Both the position numbers and the translations under genes were made by a program. 64,000 nucleotides of DNA from Enterobacter quasihormaechei (GTDB lineage: Bacteria > Pseudomonadota > Gammaproteobacteria > Enterobacterales > Enterobacteriaceae): NCBI RefSeq assembly GCF_004331385.1, contig NZ_SJON01000020.1, positions 18,657 to 82,656 on the forward strand, given 5' to 3'. Below, one piece after another: positions 11,366 through 20,465 of the stretch. The notes below the pieces were generated by a model. It did no database searches. It was not told the DNA's origin and saw nothing but the letters and a program-made list of their open reading frames with translations. Within the stretch, counting starts at the first letter, position 1; each line of letters opens with the position of its first letter.

Positions 11366-12055
11366 TTAAAACATCACCCACGCCACCAGCGGCGCGATTA
11401 ACACCATCGTCACGCCCGACAGCATCATCACCAGGCTTGCCACCACGCCCTCCTGCTGACCGAGTTCATACGAACGCGCCGTTCCCGCACCGTGCGACGC
11501 CGCGCCAAAGCCCGCCCCTTTCGCCATCCCTTCCCGAATGGACAGCCGCAGAAACAGCATATCGCCCACCGCCATGCCGAATACGCCGGTGACGACCACA
11601 AACAGCGCCACCAGGTCCGGCTGTCCGCCGAGCGGTTTGGCGGCCGCCAGCGCAAACGGCGTGGTCACCGAGCGCACGGCCAGGCTGCGCTGAATTTCAT
11701 CAGAGAGGGTAAACAGCCGCGCCAGCCAGACGGAGCTACAGACCGCCACTACCGTCGCGGTGACGACCCCCGCGCTGAGCGACATCCAGTGGCGTTTGAT
11801 AATCGCCAGGTTGTCATACACCGGCACCGCAAAGGCGATAGTCGCCGGGCCGAGCAGCCACAGCAGCCAGTGGGATTCACCAATGTAGTTCTGCCAGGAG
11901 ATATGGCCGAAGACCAGCATCAGCACCAGCAGGATGGGTGTGAAGACCAGCGGCATCAGCGGCAGCGTGCGAAAGCGGCGATACAGGCGCTTGTTGGCAA
12001 AGTAGATGGCGACCGTCACGATCAGGCACAGTACGCTTATCTGAAAGTTAGTCAT
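11366..12055 (-). CDS. CidB/LrgB-family membrane protein
   Basis: 229 aa, strongly hydrophobic, with LrgB family motifs: a conserved RSVTTPFAL segment near residue 128 and GAASHGAGTARS near 185. In Staphylococcus, CidAB/LrgAB are holin/antiholin-like membrane pairs. In enterics (YohK-like) and plants related proteins have been tied to pyruvate or glycolate export. Its ATG lies inside the end of the upstream cidA-like gene (8-base overlap), so the two are translationally coupled. Substrate or lytic role cannot be told from sequence. Confidence 0.85.
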   Translation of the reverse strand: MTNFQISVLCLIVTVAIYFANKRLYRRFRTLPLMPLVFTPILLVLMLVFGHISWQNYIGESHWLLWLLGPATIAFAVPVYDNLAIIKRHWMSLSAGVVTATVVAVCSSVWLARLFTLSDEIQRSLAVRSVTTPFALAAAKPLGGQPDLVALFVVVTGVFGMAVGDMLFLRLSIREGMAKGAGFGAASHGAGTARSYELGQQEGVVASLVMMLSGVTMVLIAPLVAWVMF

Positions 12056-12458
12056 GCTTTTGCCTGCTGATTTCGAACCGGTACACCTTATCCACCACCC
12101 AGGCGGTGGCCCCCAGCACCATCAGCGTGCTCAGGGCAATAACCGCGAGGATGCGCCAGCCGTCGACCATCAGCAGCTGCGCATAGTTCACCACCGCCAC
12201 CACGGCCGGAACGAAAAACAGCAGCATCTCCGCCAGCAGCCAGCGCGCGCCGGCGCGCACCCAGCTGAGGGGCAACGCGCGGCAGAGGATTAGCGCCAGC
12301 ATCAGCACCATCCCCACCAGGTTGGCGGGTAAAGGCAGGTGCAGCCAGTCGACAAGATATTCCGCAAAAACAAACAGTCCCGCGTAAAGCAGTACCTGAA
12401 CCGGGACCTGGAGTCGTTGCACAACGGCAGGCGTAACACGGCTTAACGCCACGGCCAT
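12048..12458 (-). CDS. CidA/LrgA-family holin-like membrane protein
   Basis: 136 aa with four predicted membrane helices and the LrgA family motif LPLPANLVGMVLML near residues 42-55. A charged C-terminus ends in KVYRFEISRQKHD. It is the partner of the downstream LrgB-family protein. A LysR-type regulator is divergently transcribed 102 bases away, the usual layout for a cid operon and its regulator. Confidence 0.83.
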   Translation of the reverse strand: MAVALSRVTPAVVQRLQVPVQVLLYAGLFVFAEYLVDWLHLPLPANLVGMVLMLALILCRALPLSWVRAGARWLLAEMLLFFVPAVVAVVNYAQLLMVDGWRILAVIALSTLMVLGATAWVVDKVYRFEISRQKHD

Positions 12459-12560
12459 GGGTTTTTTCCTCAGAATTGAGACGAGGCGCCAGTATAGTGA
12501 GCGTACGTCATCGACTGAAATGAATTAAAATCATCGAAGGTATAGTTTCGAGGAATAATC

Positions 12561-13448
12561 ATGGACATAAGAACGCTGCGCTATTTTGTCGAGGTGGTTC
12601 GCCAGCAAAGTTTTACCCGCGCAGCGGAGAAGTTGTTCGTTACCCAGCCGACCATAAGCAAGATGCTGAAAAACCTCGAAGACGAGCTGAACTGTACCCT
12701 GCTTATTCGTGACGGACGCAAGCTGCTGCTGACCGATACCGGCCGCGTGGTGTTCGAGCGCGGGCTGGCGATCCTGGCAGAGTTCCGCCAGCTGGAGGCC
12801 GAGCTTGGCGACATTAATCACCTGACAAAAGGGCTGCTGCGGCTCGGCATTCCGCCGATGGTCGGCATGATGATGGCCGGGCCGATAAGCCTCTTCCGCC
12901 AGCGCTACCCCGGCGTTGAGCTTAAAATTTCTGAGTTTGGCGGCCTGACCGTGCAGCAGGCGGTGATGAACGGCGAGCTGGACGTGGCCATGACGGCCCT
13001 TCCCGTGGAGGAAGAGAGCGGGCTGGCAACGCTGCCGCTGTTCAGCCATCCGCTGTGCGTGCTGGTGCCCCGCTCCGGCGACTGGCTGAAAGTTGAGTCG
13101 GTGAACCCCGAGCGGCTCGGCGAGCACCCGCTGCTGATTTACAACGAAGATTTCGCCTTAAGCCGCCAGCTGATGGCGCTGTTTAATCACCATAACGTGA
13201 AGCCCCGCATTGCGGTGCGCAGCGGCCAGTGGGATTTCCTCGCGGCAATGGTCCAGGCGGGCGTGGGGATTGCCATTCTGCCGCAGCCGATTTGCGAACG
13301 GCTGGATAAAAACACGCTGCGCTGGATCCCGCTGGAGAGCGACCTGCACTGGCAGTTGGGGATGATCTGGCGTGAAGGGGTGTATCTGTCGCACAGCGCA
13401 CAGGCGTGGCTGCAATGTTGTGAGGGGTTTTGGGTGCGGTCTGAATAG
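12561..13448 (+). CDS. LysR-type regulator, probable CidR-like activator of the adjacent cidAB pair
   Basis: 295 aa. The N-terminal winged helix-turn-helix (about residues 1-60; TLRYFVEVVRQQSFTRAAEK) is a LysR signature. A periplasmic-binding-protein-like effector domain follows. The ATG is preceded by CGAGGAAT. Divergence from cidA suggests it controls that pair from the 102-base shared gap. CidR of Gram-positives senses acetate-related metabolism, which would fit the nearby acs-actP genes, but this is inference. Confidence 0.82.
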   Translation: MDIRTLRYFVEVVRQQSFTRAAEKLFVTQPTISKMLKNLEDELNCTLLIRDGRKLLLTDTGRVVFERGLAILAEFRQLEAELGDINHLTKGLLRLGIPPMVGMMMAGPISLFRQRYPGVELKISEFGGLTVQQAVMNGELDVAMTALPVEEESGLATLPLFSHPLCVLVPRSGDWLKVESVNPERLGEHPLLIYNEDFALSRQLMALFNHHNVKPRIAVRSGQWDFLAAMVQAGVGIAILPQPICERLDKNTLRWIPLESDLHWQLGMIWREGVYLSHSAQAWLQCCEGFWVRSE

Positions 13449-13449
13449 T

Positions 13450-13520
13450 GCCGGGTGGCGGCTTCGCCTTACCCGGCCTACGGTTCAAATGTAGGCCCGG
13501 TAAGCGCAGCGCCACCGGGC
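13450..13520. repeat. REP/BIME element between the LysR gene and yjcE
   Basis: Facing units GCCGGGTGGCGGCTTCGCC and GCGCAGCGCCACCGGGC in the gap between convergent genes. It is almost identical to the copy at 5512-5580. Confidence 0.9.
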
Positions 13521-13529
13521 AACAACGCG

Positions 13530-15176
13530 CTACTGATTCTCTATCAACAGCGCTTCCAGCAGATCCAGATCGTGCAGCAGCTTTTGCAGCGTCTCGTTGC
13601 TGATCTGACGCGTCGCGCGCAGGTGATACAGCTCGGCACGCTCGGAGCGCAGCGCCGCCAGGCGGAAACGGCGCTCGAGGTTCTCTTCCTGCAATGAACT
13701 TTCCACGTCGTTACGACCGTCAGCACGACGGCGCAAATTACCAATCACGCGTGAACTGACTTCCTTCAGCAGCTGGTTATCAATGTTCTCTTCGGCATCG
13801 GCTGCCAGACGCTCCTCCATCTTCTCAATGGCGACAATCGCGACTTCCGCCGTCGCCGCGCGGGCAATCCGCTCTTCTTTATGCTGCTGCGAAGAGTCAC
13901 CCGCATCAATGTGTTGCAGCAGAATCGGCAGCATAATCACGCCGACAAACAGCGAGAAGAGGATCACGCCCGCCGCCAGGAACACCAGCTCGTAGCGCGC
14001 CGGGAAGACGTCGCCCGTCGGCAGGAGCAGCGGAATGGAGAGCACACCGGCAAGAGTGATCGCCCCGCGCACGCCGGCGAAAGAGGCAATCAGCAGCTCG
14101 CGCGTGGTCCAGGAGCCGAACTCCATCGGCTTCTTCGTCAGGAAGCGGACGCTGAACTTTTTCATCGTCCACAGCCAGCCGAAACGCACCAGCATCAGCG
14201 CAAGGTAGATGAGCACGATATCGGTAAACAGCATCCAGACTTCAACGTTCGGATCGGCTTCTGCCGCGATCAGCGAAGATTCCATAATGCCCGGCAACTG
14301 TAGACCCAACAGCAGGAAGACCATGCCGTTGAACACGAATTCCAGCATCGCCCAGGTACTGTTTGCACGCAGGCGCATCGCCAGCGGCGCGCGGCGCATC
14401 ACGCCAGAGCGGGTGATGGTCATCCCCGCGGCTACCGCTGCCAGAATGCCCGACACGCCGATATGTTCGGCAATCAGATAAGAGGCAAACGGCAGCAGGA
14501 ACAGCAGAACGATTTGCGTCGCCGGTTCATCGCCGCCCCAGCGGCTGAGGAAGCGCAGCGAACGACCGTACAGCCAGCTCACCACAAAGCCTGCGAGGAT
14601 CCCGCCAATCGCCACCTTGAAGAATTCCAGGGTCGCGCCACCAATGGTAAAGACCATGGTGCCCATGGCTACCGCCACGGCAAACTTCAGGGCCACCAGG
14701 CCGGAAGCGTCGTTCATCAACGCTTCACCCTGCAAAATGCCCATGATTTTCTTTGGAATGCGCCCTTCGCCTACGATGCCAGACAGCGCCACGGCGTCGG
14801 TCGGCGACAGCACGGCGGCCAGCGCAAAGGCGGGAATTAACGGGATACCCGGTACGGCCCAGTAGATCAGGAAACCTATCCCGACCACGGTAACGACCAC
14901 CAGCGCCAGCGCCAGACCGAAGATCTCTCGCCCGTGCTCAAGAAATTCGCGCGTCGGCGTTTTCCACCCATCGGCAAACAGCAGCGGCGGGATAAACAGC
15001 ACGAGGAACAGTTCCGGATCGAACTCCACGTGCAGGCCGAACGTCGGCCACGCCAGCAGCGCGCCGATGGCTATTTGCATTAAAGGCAGGGGGACCTGGA
15101 AGGGCAGTACGCGTGTAACCACCCCGGATAATGAGACCACAAGGGTCATGATGAGTATTGTGAAGAAAATTTCCAT
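13530..15176 (-). CDS. yjcE: Putative Na+/H+ antiporter YjcE
   Basis: 548 aa CPA1 (NhaP/NHE-like) antiporter. About 12 membrane helices fill residues 1-410; a hydrophilic C-terminal cytoplasmic tail (from about 415) is rich in Arg/Glu. Conserved family motifs are FIPPLLFADGW, LSPTDAVAL and LMNDASGLV (the ND pair is the likely ion site). It corresponds to E. coli YjcE, whose physiological ion is not well established. It lies between ghxP and the LysR gene; E. coli has yjcF where the cidAB-LysR cassette is here. Confidence 0.92.
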   Translation of the reverse strand: MEIFFTILIMTLVVSLSGVVTRVLPFQVPLPLMQIAIGALLAWPTFGLHVEFDPELFLVLFIPPLLFADGWKTPTREFLEHGREIFGLALALVVVTVVGIGFLIYWAVPGIPLIPAFALAAVLSPTDAVALSGIVGEGRIPKKIMGILQGEALMNDASGLVALKFAVAVAMGTMVFTIGGATLEFFKVAIGGILAGFVVSWLYGRSLRFLSRWGGDEPATQIVLLFLLPFASYLIAEHIGVSGILAAVAAGMTITRSGVMRRAPLAMRLRANSTWAMLEFVFNGMVFLLLGLQLPGIMESSLIAAEADPNVEVWMLFTDIVLIYLALMLVRFGWLWTMKKFSVRFLTKKPMEFGSWTTRELLIASFAGVRGAITLAGVLSIPLLLPTGDVFPARYELVFLAAGVILFSLFVGVIMLPILLQHIDAGDSSQQHKEERIARAATAEVAIVAIEKMEERLAADAEENIDNQLLKEVSSRVIGNLRRRADGRNDVESSLQEENLERRFRLAALRSERAELYHLRATRQISNETLQKLLHDLDLLEALLIENQ

Positions 15177-15278
15177 GCGTTCCCTGTTTGCTGTGTTTCT
15201 TTTTAAGCCAAACCTGAGGCGTCGTGCCTCTTATTCTATCCTCTCCAGAGTAACGCAAAAGGCAACGGGATGAGTCCT

Positions 15279-15310
15279 GAAAATAAAAACGGGCGGCCTG
15301 AGCCACCCGT
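15279..15310 (-). terminator. Intrinsic terminator of ghxP
   Basis: On the minus strand ACGGGTGGC-tcag-GCCGCCCGT is followed by TTTTTATTTT, a good hairpin plus U-tract, starting 19 bases after the ghxP stop. Confidence 0.82.
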
Positions 15311-15329
15311 TTTCGCATCAATGGATAAT

Positions 15330-16679
15330 TTAGATTGCCCAGCCGCCCGCGTAGAACGCGACCAGCGCAACGGCGATCACCACGGTGCCGATGTTCAGCT
15401 TGCGCCACTCACCGGAGACCAGGCGGCCAATTACCAGCGAGGCGAAGCCGATCATGATGCCGGTCACGATGTTACAGGTCAGCACGATGAATACTGCGGT
15501 GATCAGGCCGGACATGGCGTCGACAAAATCCGCGAAGTCGATTTTCGCCACGTTGCTCAGCATCAGCAGGCCGACGTACATCAGCGCTGGCGCGGTCGCA
15601 TACGCAGGCACCAGGTAGGAGAGCGGAGAGAGGAACAGGATCAGCAGGAACAGCACGCCAACGGTGATGGCCGTCAGGCCGGTTTTGCCGCCTGCTGCCG
15701 TACCCGCTGCGGATTCGATGTACACCGCCGCAGGCGCCGCGCCCACCAGACCAGAGAAGACGCTGCTCAGGGAGTCGGTGGTCAGCGCTTTGCCACCGTC
15801 AATAATCTGGCCGTCTTTATCCAGCAGGTTAGCCTGCCCCGCCACCGCGCGGATGGTCCCGGTGGCGTCAAACACCGCCGTCATCACCAGCGCCAGCACG
15901 CTTGGCAGAATCACCGGGTTCAGCGCGCCCACGATATCCAGGCTGCCGATCAGGGAGTTGCCGTTGCCGTCGCTCAGCGACGGCATGGCGAAAATACCGG
16001 AGAAGTGAACGGTCGGGTCGAAGATCAGCCCGACGATGGACACGCAGATAATGGTCAGCAGAATGCCGCCCGGCACCTTCAGTTTTTCCAGGCCGATAAT
16101 CACCGCCAGCCCCACCAGCGACATGATCACCGGGAAGCTCGCAAAGTTACCCAGCGCAACCGGCAGACCGTCCAGCGGATTCTTGATGACCAGACCCACG
16201 CCGTTGGCGGCAATCAGCAGCAGGAACAGGCCAATACCGATACCGGTGCCATGCGCCACGCCCTGCGGCAGGTTGCGCAAAATCCAGCTGCGGATGCCGG
16301 TGGCAGAAATCACGGTGAACAGCACGCCCATCAGGAACACCGCGCCGAGCGCTACGGGGACGCTGATCTGCTGGCCCAGCACCAGGCTGAAAGCGGTAAA
16401 CGCGGTCAGGGAGATGGCGCAGCCGATCGCCAGTGGCAGGTTCGCCCACAGCCCCATCACGATGGAGCCAACGCCCGCGACCAGACAGGTGGCAACGAAG
16501 ACCGCCGCGGGCGGGAAGCCGGCTTTACCGAGCATGCCCGGCACCACAATGACGGAGTACACCATCGCCAGAAACGTGGTCAGACCGGCAACAACTTCCT
16601 GGCGCACGGTGCTGCCGCGAGCAGAAATTTTAAACATGGCGTCAAGTGAACCGCCGGTACGCGCAGATGGCGTAGACAT
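15330..16679 (-). CDS. ghxP: Guanine/hypoxanthine permease GhxP
   Basis: 449 aa NCS2 family, AzgA-like subfamily proton symporter for guanine and hypoxanthine (E. coli YjcD/GhxP). Typical motifs are [16 protein letters not shown] near residue 35, [12 protein letters not shown] near 95 and the C-terminal [13 protein letters not shown] near 320. The start at [10 protein letters not shown] matches the E. coli length; ATG three codons upstream is possible. Three PurR-like boxes lie upstream, so purine repression is likely. Confidence 0.94.
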   Translation of the reverse strand: MSTPSARTGGSLDAMFKISARGSTVRQEVVAGLTTFLAMVYSVIVVPGMLGKAGFPPAAVFVATCLVAGVGSIVMGLWANLPLAIGCAISLTAFTAFSLVLGQQISVPVALGAVFLMGVLFTVISATGIRSWILRNLPQGVAHGTGIGIGLFLLLIAANGVGLVIKNPLDGLPVALGNFASFPVIMSLVGLAVIIGLEKLKVPGGILLTIICVSIVGLIFDPTVHFSGIFAMPSLSDGNGNSLIGSLDIVGALNPVILPSVLALVMTAVFDATGTIRAVAGQANLLDKDGQIIDGGKALTTDSLSSVFSGLVGAAPAAVYIESAAGTAAGGKTGLTAITVGVLFLLILFLSPLSYLVPAYATAPALMYVGLLMLSNVAKIDFADFVDAMSGLITAVFIVLTCNIVTGIMIGFASLVIGRLVSGEWRKLNIGTVVIAVALVAFYAGGWAI

Positions 16680-16793
16680 AGAAAACATCCCCTGAAAATT
16701 TTATAGAAAGTCCGTAAGCGTGGTGGAGACTCCACTGCCAGCGAAACATCAAATCCTTGTGCTGCGTTTGCGACGAAAGGGGCGCCACAAAAA

Positions 16794-16809
16794 AAGCAAA
16801 CGTTTAGCT
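16794..16809. promoter_or_regulatory. PurR-like operator 1 upstream of ghxP
   Basis: AAGCAAACGTTTAGCT matches the PurR consensus ANGCAANCGNTTNCNT at all but one defined position. It lies 115-130 bases upstream of the ghxP start. Confidence 0.65.
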
Positions 16810-16838
16810 CCGCGCTTACAAAACGGGTGGTCAAATGT

Positions 16839-16854
16839 AGGCAAACGATTATCT
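16839..16854. promoter_or_regulatory. PurR-like operator 2 upstream of ghxP
   Basis: AGGCAAACGATTATCT fits ANGCAANCGNTTNCNT at all but one defined position. It is spaced 45 bases from operator 1, a little over four helical turns. Confidence 0.55.
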
Positions 16855-16937
16855 AGCCTAATACCCGCCCTTTTCAACTGAACTTTCTCGTTTTTCGCTA
16901 AAATGACCTCATGGCGATGAAGAATTAAGCAGAGGAT

Positions 16938-16953
16938 GCGCAAACGTTATCGT
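16938..16953. promoter_or_regulatory. PurR-like operator 3 in the ghxP upstream gap
   Basis: GCGCAAACGTTATCGT differs from the common PurR operator form ACGCAAACGTTTTCGT at two positions. It lies near the glutathione transferase 3' end and about 260 bases from ghxP, so it would act as a distal site if used. Confidence 0.5.
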
Positions 16954-16975
16954 CCATGCGCAATTTCGTTACATT

Positions 16976-17647
16976 TCACGCCTCGCCGGGAATGGTCAGC
17001 GGGCCGCCTTTCTCCAGCGTGGTCTGCCAGCCCGGACGCGCCTCCACGTTCTGTTTCCATGCCGCTATGTGGCTGAGATTGTCGATGCCGCCCCGCGCCA
17101 GCAGGGCGAAGATCGGAAAACTCATCTGGATATCCGCCATGGACAGCGCGTCGCCGGCAAACCAAGGGTTTTCGGCAAGATGCGCGTCAATAAAGCGCGC
17201 GTGCGTTTCCAGCTGGCGGTTGAGATATGCTTTCTGCACTCCCTGCCCCAGCGCTTTGCCCAGCGTGCGCAGGCCAAACGGTACCGGAGGCTTGCCGAGG
17301 CTGTTAAACACCAGCTTCATTAACAGCAGCGGCATCAGTGATCCTTCGGCGTAATGCAGCCAGAAACGGTACTGCACCTTGCTGGCGGGATCTAACGGTT
17401 TGAATCGTGATTCCGGATCGTACGTTTCCTGAAGATATTCCAGAATCGCCCCTGATTCGGCCAGAACCAGTCCGTTATCTTCGAGTACCGGGGATTTTCC
17501 CAGCGGATGCACTTTTTTGAGCGAGTCTGGCGCGAGCATGGTTTTTTCGCGCTGGTAGCGCACGATGTCGTACGTCAGACCCAGCTCCTCCAGCGCCCAG
17601 AGGACGCGATGGGAACGAGACTGGTTAAGGTGGTGGACCGTTAGCAT
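16976..17647 (-). CDS. Glutathione S-transferase family protein
   Basis: 223 aa. The N-terminal thioredoxin-like domain (about 1-78) contains the glutathione-binding HPLGKSPVLED and AESGAILEYL (the ES pair contacts the glutamyl group). The C-terminal all-helical domain (about 88-205) has the N-capping motif FAGDALSMADIQMSF. The catalytic residue is likely Ser10 in NQSRSHRVLW. Substrate is unknown. It lies between ghxP and the sraL-soxR region; I do not recall a GST at this place in E. coli K-12. Confidence 0.85.
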   Translation of the reverse strand: MLTVHHLNQSRSHRVLWALEELGLTYDIVRYQREKTMLAPDSLKKVHPLGKSPVLEDNGLVLAESGAILEYLQETYDPESRFKPLDPASKVQYRFWLHYAEGSLMPLLLMKLVFNSLGKPPVPFGLRTLGKALGQGVQKAYLNRQLETHARFIDAHLAENPWFAGDALSMADIQMSFPIFALLARGGIDNLSHIAAWKQNVEARPGWQTTLEKGGPLTIPGEA

Positions 17648-17768
17648 GATGTTCTCCGGTGATTGCTACTTTTTAACTATAGAAAACTGAACAACTTCAC
17701 GAAAAAAATTCGGCTAAAATCCGATCGTCTGCGGTGGCAAAAACGGCGGCCAGACATAAAATTAAAGT

Positions 17769-17911
17769 GTCAGTACAAACCGGAACCTCCTCCACAAGCT
17801 CGACACGAGGGGTACTGATGTCGGGGGAAACCCTCCCGTGAACCAGCGGGATAGAGAGAAAGACAAAGACCGGAAAAAACTAAAGCGCCCTTAGTGGCGC
17901 TTTAGTTCTTT
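17769..17911 (+). ncRNA. sraL: Small RNA SraL (RyjA)
   Basis: The sequence between the GST gene and soxR matches the E. coli sRNA SraL as I remember it (CCACAAGCTCGACACG, GGTACTGATGTCG, GAACCAGCGGGATAGAGAG). It ends in a perfect terminator CTAAAGCGCC (17880-17889)/GGCGCTTTAG (17896-17905) followed by TTCTTT. SraL is a stationary-phase, Hfq-binding sRNA encoded downstream of and opposite to soxR, known to repress tig (trigger factor) mRNA. The 5' end is approximate. Confidence 0.8.
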
Positions 17912-17920
17912 ATGCTTGTT

Positions 17921-17989
17921 GCCGGGTGGCGCTGCGCTTACCCGGCCTACATTCCCGGACTTGTAGGCCGGGTAAGCAAAGCGCCACCC
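17921..17989. repeat. REP/BIME element between sraL and soxR
   Basis: GCCGGGTGGCGCTGCGC faces GCAAAGCGCCACCC about 35 bases away. It sits between the sRNA terminator and the soxR 3' end. Confidence 0.88.
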
Positions 17990-18009
17990 CGCGAAGGGGC
18001 CGCAGAATC

Positions 18010-18468
18010 TCAATCCTCCTCCAACAGACGCGCCCCCGTTCCCTGCTCGCCCAGCCTGTCGCCCGGGTTACGCAGCGGACAGTCGCTACGTGATAAACAC
18101 CCACAGCCAATGCAGCCGTCCAGTTCATCGCGCAGGGCCACCAGCGTGTGAATACGACGATCAAGCTCTTCACGCCACTGGGACGATAGCTGCTTCCACT
18201 CTTTCGCGCTCAGCGAGTGCCCTTCCGGCAATACGCCGAACGCGTCGCCGATGGTGGCCAGGGGGATACCGATACGTTGCGCAATTTTGATAATCGCCAC
18301 GTAGCGGAGCACGTCGCGGGTGTAGCGCCGCTGGTTTCCGGCGTTACGGATACTTTTTATTAACCCTTTGCTTTCATAGAAGTGGAGCGCCGACACCGCC
18401 ACGCCGCTTCGCTTCGCTACTTCACCGGGGGTTAACAGCGCTTTGATGCGCGGTAATCTCTTTTCCAT
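18010..18468 (-). CDS. soxR: Redox-sensing transcriptional activator SoxR
   Basis: 152 aa MerR-family dimer. The DNA-binding domain is N-terminal (residues about 12-80, [21 protein letters not shown]). A dimer helix follows, then the 2Fe-2S ligands Cys119, Cys122, Cys124 and Cys130 ([12 protein letters not shown]). Oxidation of the cluster by redox-cycling drugs or superoxide turns on soxS. It is divergent from soxS over an 18-bp operator. Confidence 0.97.
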   Translation of the reverse strand: MEKRLPRIKALLTPGEVAKRSGVAVSALHFYESKGLIKSIRNAGNQRRYTRDVLRYVAIIKIAQRIGIPLATIGDAFGVLPEGHSLSAKEWKQLSSQWREELDRRIHTLVALRDELDGCIGCGCLSRSDCPLRNPGDRLGEQGTGARLLEED

Positions 18469-18476
18469 AAAACCTC

Positions 18477-18507
18477 TTTACCTCAAGTTAACTTGAGGAA
18501 TTATACT
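18477..18507 (+). promoter_or_regulatory. soxS promoter with SoxR operator
   Basis: The perfect palindrome CCTCAAGTTAACTTGAGG (18481-18498) lies within a promoter with -35 TTTACC (18477-18482) and -10 TATACT (18502-18507). The 19-base spacer is the overlong spacing characteristic of MerR-family activation. It matches the E. coli soxS promoter. Confidence 0.93.
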
Positions 18508-18566
18508 CCCCCGCAGAGAAAACGACGAATCAACCGAGAAAGTTGTATCTACAGAGGGGCAACCTT

Positions 18567-18893
18567 ATGTCGCATCAGCAAATTATTCAGACGCTTATTG
18601 AATGGATTGATGAACATATCGACCAGCCGTTGAACATTGATGTGGTCGCGAAGAAGTCGGGCTATTCGAAATGGTATTTACAGAGAATGTTCCGCACCGT
18701 GATGCATCAAACGCTGGGTGACTACATTCGCCAGCGCAGGCTACTGCTGGCGGCGCAGGCGTTACGCTCAACGCAGCGGCCCATTTTTGATATCGCAATG
18801 GATCTGGGCTATGTGTCGCAGCAGACCTTTTCCCGCGTCTTCCGCCGCGAGTTTGACCGGACGCCGAGCGACTACCGCCACCAGCTTAATTAA
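18567..18893 (+). CDS. soxS: AraC-family regulator SoxS
   Basis: 108 aa consisting of just the two helix-turn-helix motifs of the AraC/XylS DNA-binding domain (GYSKWYLQRMF and GYVSQQTFSRVF). It activates the superoxide-response regulon (sodA, zwf, fpr, acrAB, micF). The ATG at 18567 follows GAGGGGCAACC; an open frame from TTG 18543 is not needed. It converges on pdeC with 6 bases between stops. Confidence 0.96.
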   Translation: MSHQQIIQTLIEWIDEHIDQPLNIDVVAKKSGYSKWYLQRMFRTVMHQTLGDYIRQRRLLLAAQALRSTQRPIFDIAMDLGYVSQQTFSRVFRREFDRTPSDYRHQLN

Positions 18894-18899
18894 TGCGCG

Positions 18900-20465
18900 T
18901 TAACGCGAGGATTGCTGCTGCCAGGCCATAAATGCCTGGGGCGGCATCGCTTTCGCGAAGTGCCATCCCTGACAATACTGCACGCCTCGCTTCAACAGCC
19001 AGCTGACCTGCTCGGCGGTCTCCACCCCTTCCGCAATGGTTTTCAACCGCAGGCTTTGCGCCATCTCAATGATGTGCTCAGCAATAAGGTGACTGGTGCT
19101 GTTAGTGGCTAAGGTATCGATAAAAGATTTATCGATTTTCAGAATATCGACGTTCAGGGAATAGAGATTATGCAGGTTTGAGTAGCCGGTTCCGAAGTCA
19201 TCGATTGCCACCTCATAGCCCGCCTGGCGAAACGCCTGGATAACCGGCGTGGTTTTTGGCACGTCGATAAACCCCCGCTCCGTCACCTCTATTTTGATCT
19301 GCTGCGCGCGAACCGAGTAAAAGCGGGCTTTATCTGAGATCAGGGCGATAAGACGCGAAGAGTGGAAATCCGAAGCCGACAGGTTAATCGAGACATACAG
19401 CTCGGGATGAGCGGCAAGAAAATACCCAAGATCGCTGAACACCTCCTCCACGACGTAATCGGTGATGCGCGCGATCATGCCCTCTTTTTCTGCCAGCGGA
19501 ATAAATTCGGCCGGGCTCATGACCTGCCCGTTAAATCCAGGCCAGCGCAATAGCGCCTCCGCCCCCACGCACTGATTATTTTTAATATCAATAATGGGCT
19601 GATAATGTACGCACAGCTGGCGATTATTCAGCGCCCGGCGCAGAAGACGGCCAGGCGAATTGAATTCGCGGTGTGTACGCGACCACACCAGCAGAATAAT
19701 TATGCTGCAAATCATCCCCAACGGTAGCGTCAGGGTAGCCTGGTGATAAAACGTTTCATAAAAACGGGCACTGGACGTTGAAACGATGGCCGCAATGGGC
19801 CGCTGCCCGGATTTCACGATCGTATAAAAACGGTCATCCTGCTGAAAAGTCGTTTCCTCATGCCGAATCATCGAATGCAATAAAGGGATATTGGCTTTCT
19901 GGCTAACGGAAAAGAATGCATTGCTGACGGTGTCATATACTCCCCACGACAGGGAACGATCGTCTGACATCACCTCACTGTACGATAGCGGGTTAACCAC
20001 GACGACATAATTTCCGCGCTGCACATATATCATTTTATAGCCATTAAAAAATGGCGTATCGCGAAAATAATAGATGGAAACGTCAGGTTTCCGTGTGTAA
20101 TTGGCCGCGGGGATGGTGTAAGGATGGTCCGGTGTATAAATGGTTGAACAGAGAAAATTCTGACCTTCAGCATATATTAAATCAGCAACAAAAAGACGAC
20201 CGCGGGAAACGTTCAACATATATTGACGATGCGCTGGCGTACAAACTTTGCCCTGATATTTTTCCGCGTCTTCCCGGGCCAGATCAACCTGTTGAATAAC
20301 CCGTTCAGTTTTGTTTAAAGCCAGTTCAGCGAACGTGCGCAGCTGGGAGCTGATTTCCGACTCGGCTCTTAGCTGGGCAAACCATAGCGCAAGCATCACC
20401 GGCAGCATAACTACCATGATAATCCCTGCCACTTTGAGCATCTTGCGCTGCGCGCTACGATTCAT
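18900..20465 (-). CDS. pdeC: CSS-domain c-di-GMP phosphodiesterase PdeC
   Basis: 521 aa. An N-terminal membrane helix (about 10-30), a periplasmic CSS sensor with the Cys-Ser motif in FLCSTIY (about 104), a second helix (about 240-260) and a cytoplasmic EAL domain follow in order. Catalytic motifs GAEALLRW, INLSASD, EVTERGF, DDFGTGYSNL and GVETAEQ are intact, so hydrolysis of c-di-GMP to pGpG is expected. In E. coli PdeC the CSS cysteines regulate activity through disulfide formation. The start chosen (MNRSAQRK) matches the family; an upstream ATG at 20546 would add 27 residues. Confidence 0.92.
   Translation of the reverse strand: MNRSAQRKMLKVAGIIMVVMLPVMLALWFAQLRAESEISSQLRTFAELALNKTERVIQQVDLAREDAEKYQGKVCTPAHRQYMLNVSRGRLFVADLIYAEGQNFLCSTIYTPDHPYTIPAANYTRKPDVSIYYFRDTPFFNGYKMIYVQRGNYVVVVNPLSYSEVMSDDRSLSWGVYDTVSNAFFSVSQKANIPLLHSMIRHEETTFQQDDRFYTIVKSGQRPIAAIVSTSSARFYETFYHQATLTLPLGMICSIIILLVWSRTHREFNSPGRLLRRALNNRQLCVHYQPIIDIKNNQCVGAEALLRWPGFNGQVMSPAEFIPLAEKEGMIARITDYVVEEVFSDLGYFLAAHPELYVSINLSASDFHSSRLIALISDKARFYSVRAQQIKIEVTERGFIDVPKTTPVIQAFRQAGYEVAIDDFGTGYSNLHNLYSLNVDILKIDKSFIDTLATNSTSHLIAEHIIEMAQSLRLKTIAEGVETAEQVSWLLKRGVQYCQGWHFAKAMPPQAFMAWQQQSSR

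Noticed and set aside
15270..16649. 459-codon plus-strand open frame opposite ghxP
   Set aside because: Its translation is rich in His/Gln/Arg without domain structure, as expected for an antisense frame of a membrane-protein gene.
18896..18907. CGCGTTAACGCG palindrome between soxS and pdeC
   Set aside because: A 12-base palindrome overlapping the pdeC stop; no regulator consensus matches and convergent gene ends rarely hold operators.
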